The notes beneath the pieces were generated by a model, which saw only the letters and a list, made by a program, of their open reading frames with translations, searched no databases and was not told the DNA's origin. Positions 63,324 through 64,000 of a stretch of DNA of 64,000 bases are shown in pieces. The position numbers were made by a program, and so were the translations under genes. This stretch comes from Liquorilactobacillus hordei DSM 19519 (GTDB lineage: Bacteria > Bacillota > Bacilli > Lactobacillales > Lactobacillaceae): positions 1,178,001-1,242,000 of the forward strand of contig NZ_CP049303.1 of NCBI RefSeq assembly GCF_019443985.1, read 5' to 3'. The stretch's first letter is position 1; every line of letters starts with the position of its first letter.

Positions 63324-64000
63324 ATGGAAAAAAAGAAATTACACATTGCATTGTTTTTTGGAGGTAACTCATCAGAGCATGCTGTTTCAAAGCGCTCAGC
63401 ACATAACATTTATGACGGAATGGATAAAGATAAGTATGATGTATCTGTATTTATGTTCACAAAAAATGGCTATCTTTTAGGAAACAAAGATTCAATGAGA
63501 ATTTTTGATGGGGAAGATGAAGATACAGTTGTTGCAGAAGCAACTGCGAATATTGATTTTTCTAACCCACTTGCAAATATTCAAAATATTTCTGAAGTTA
63601 AAAATATTGATGTTTTCTACCCAGTTATTCATGGCAATATGGGAGAAGATGGTACAGTGCAAGGCTTATTTAGATTATTGAACAAGCCTTGGATTGGTAG
63701 CGGAGTTGCATCTTCAGGTGTTTCTTTTGATAAAGATTTGACGAAGCAATTATTGACTCTTCATGGTATCCGCAATACAAAGTATGTTGTAGTTACTCCA
63801 GAAAATCAAACTCAATATACTTATGAGAACTGTAGCAAGAAGCTTGGAACAACAATGTTTGTTAAGCCAGCTCGTCAAGGTTCTTCAGTTGGAATTTATA
63901 AAGTTGAGAACAAAGATGAATTTGATAAGGCTGTTAAAGAAGGATTCCATTATGATTTTAAGTTGCTCGTTGAAGAAGCAATTGATCATCCGCGCGAAGT
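63324..64000 (+). CDS. ddl: D-alanine--D-alanine ligase, 3' end cut by the window
   Basis: First 225 residues of Ddl, which makes the D-Ala-D-Ala (or D-Ala-D-Lac) end of peptidoglycan precursors. N-terminal FFGGNSSEHAVSKRSA, then IHGNMGEDGTVQGLF and the ATP-grasp part MFVKPARQGSSVGI are present. The residue that decides D-Ala or D-Lac as second substrate (Tyr or Phe near position 260) lies beyond the end, so vancomycin phenotype cannot be told. ATG at 63324 after AGGAATGGGA. Confidence 0.92.
   Translation, partial: MEKKKLHIALFFGGNSSEHAVSKRSAHNIYDGMDKDKYDVSVFMFTKNGYLLGNKDSMRIFDGEDEDTVVAEATANIDFSNPLANIQNISEVKNIDVFYPVIHGNMGEDGTVQGLFRLLNKPWIGSGVASSGVSFDKDLTKQLLTLHGIRNTKYVVVTPENQTQYTYENCSKKLGTTMFVKPARQGSSVGIYKVENKDEFDKAVKEGFHYDFKLLVEEAIDHPRE

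Overview
The window looks like the chromosome of a low-GC, Gram-positive lactic acid bacterium of the family Lactobacillaceae. The evidence is the gene set (glutamate racemase, mevalonate-pathway HMG-CoA synthase, a Wzx/Wzy exopolysaccharide locus with a CpsB/C/D-type tyrosine kinase system, a Gram-positive exosortase locus, a T-box, a cre box), AT-rich DNA, strong GGAGG ribosome sites and frequent TTG starts. The exosortase plus GGDEF/EAL content suggests Liquorilactobacillus or a relative, but the genus is inference only.

Layout. 1-6.3 kb: end of a metal P-type ATPase, an ArsC-type reductase, a biotin transporter with a BirA-like operator, an aromatic-type aminotransferase, a MarR/MFS efflux pair with a perfect palindrome operator, and murI. 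6.6-8.1 kb: a ComX-like sigma factor divergent from a ComK-like protein that has a near-perfect cre box; this looks like a competence switch. 8.3-32 kb: a large exopolysaccharide (EPS) region: priming sugar transferase, UDP-glucose dehydrogenase, seven glycosyltransferases, Wzy, Wzx, an acetyltransferase, an epimerase, a decayed glycosyltransferase copy, an AraC regulator, a complete GDP-L-fucose supply module (pgm/pmm, manC, gmd, fcl), then an LCP ligase and the Wzz-kinase-phosphatase trio.

32.4-43 kb: the most unusual part. A Firmicu-CTERM-type sorted protein with two carbohydrate-binding-like repeats is followed by exosortase XrtG, a processive family-2 glycosyltransferase (QxxRW), a 6-pyruvoyl-tetrahydropterin-synthase-related protein and a convergent GT-C-like membrane protein. 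Next to it are two membrane diguanylate cyclases flanking a large secreted protein. An EAL phosphodiesterase gene lies at 53.6 kb. Together they suggest a c-di-GMP-linked surface polysaccharide/protein anchoring system whose product is unknown.

43-64 kb: mostly housekeeping and transport: TauE-like exporter, a DUF1659/DUF2922 pair, amino-acid permease, codBA, two oxidoreductases, an orphan asparagine-specific T-box with no gene behind it, a LOG-family protein, paired fluoride channels, EAL protein, mvaS, a three-gene operon of unknown function, the polyphosphate genes (ppx-like, ppk, ppx) and the start of ddl. At least five copies of a roughly 100-bp intergenic repeat, several ending in terminator hairpins, are scattered through the window. 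I saw no tRNA, rRNA, CRISPR array or transposase gene.
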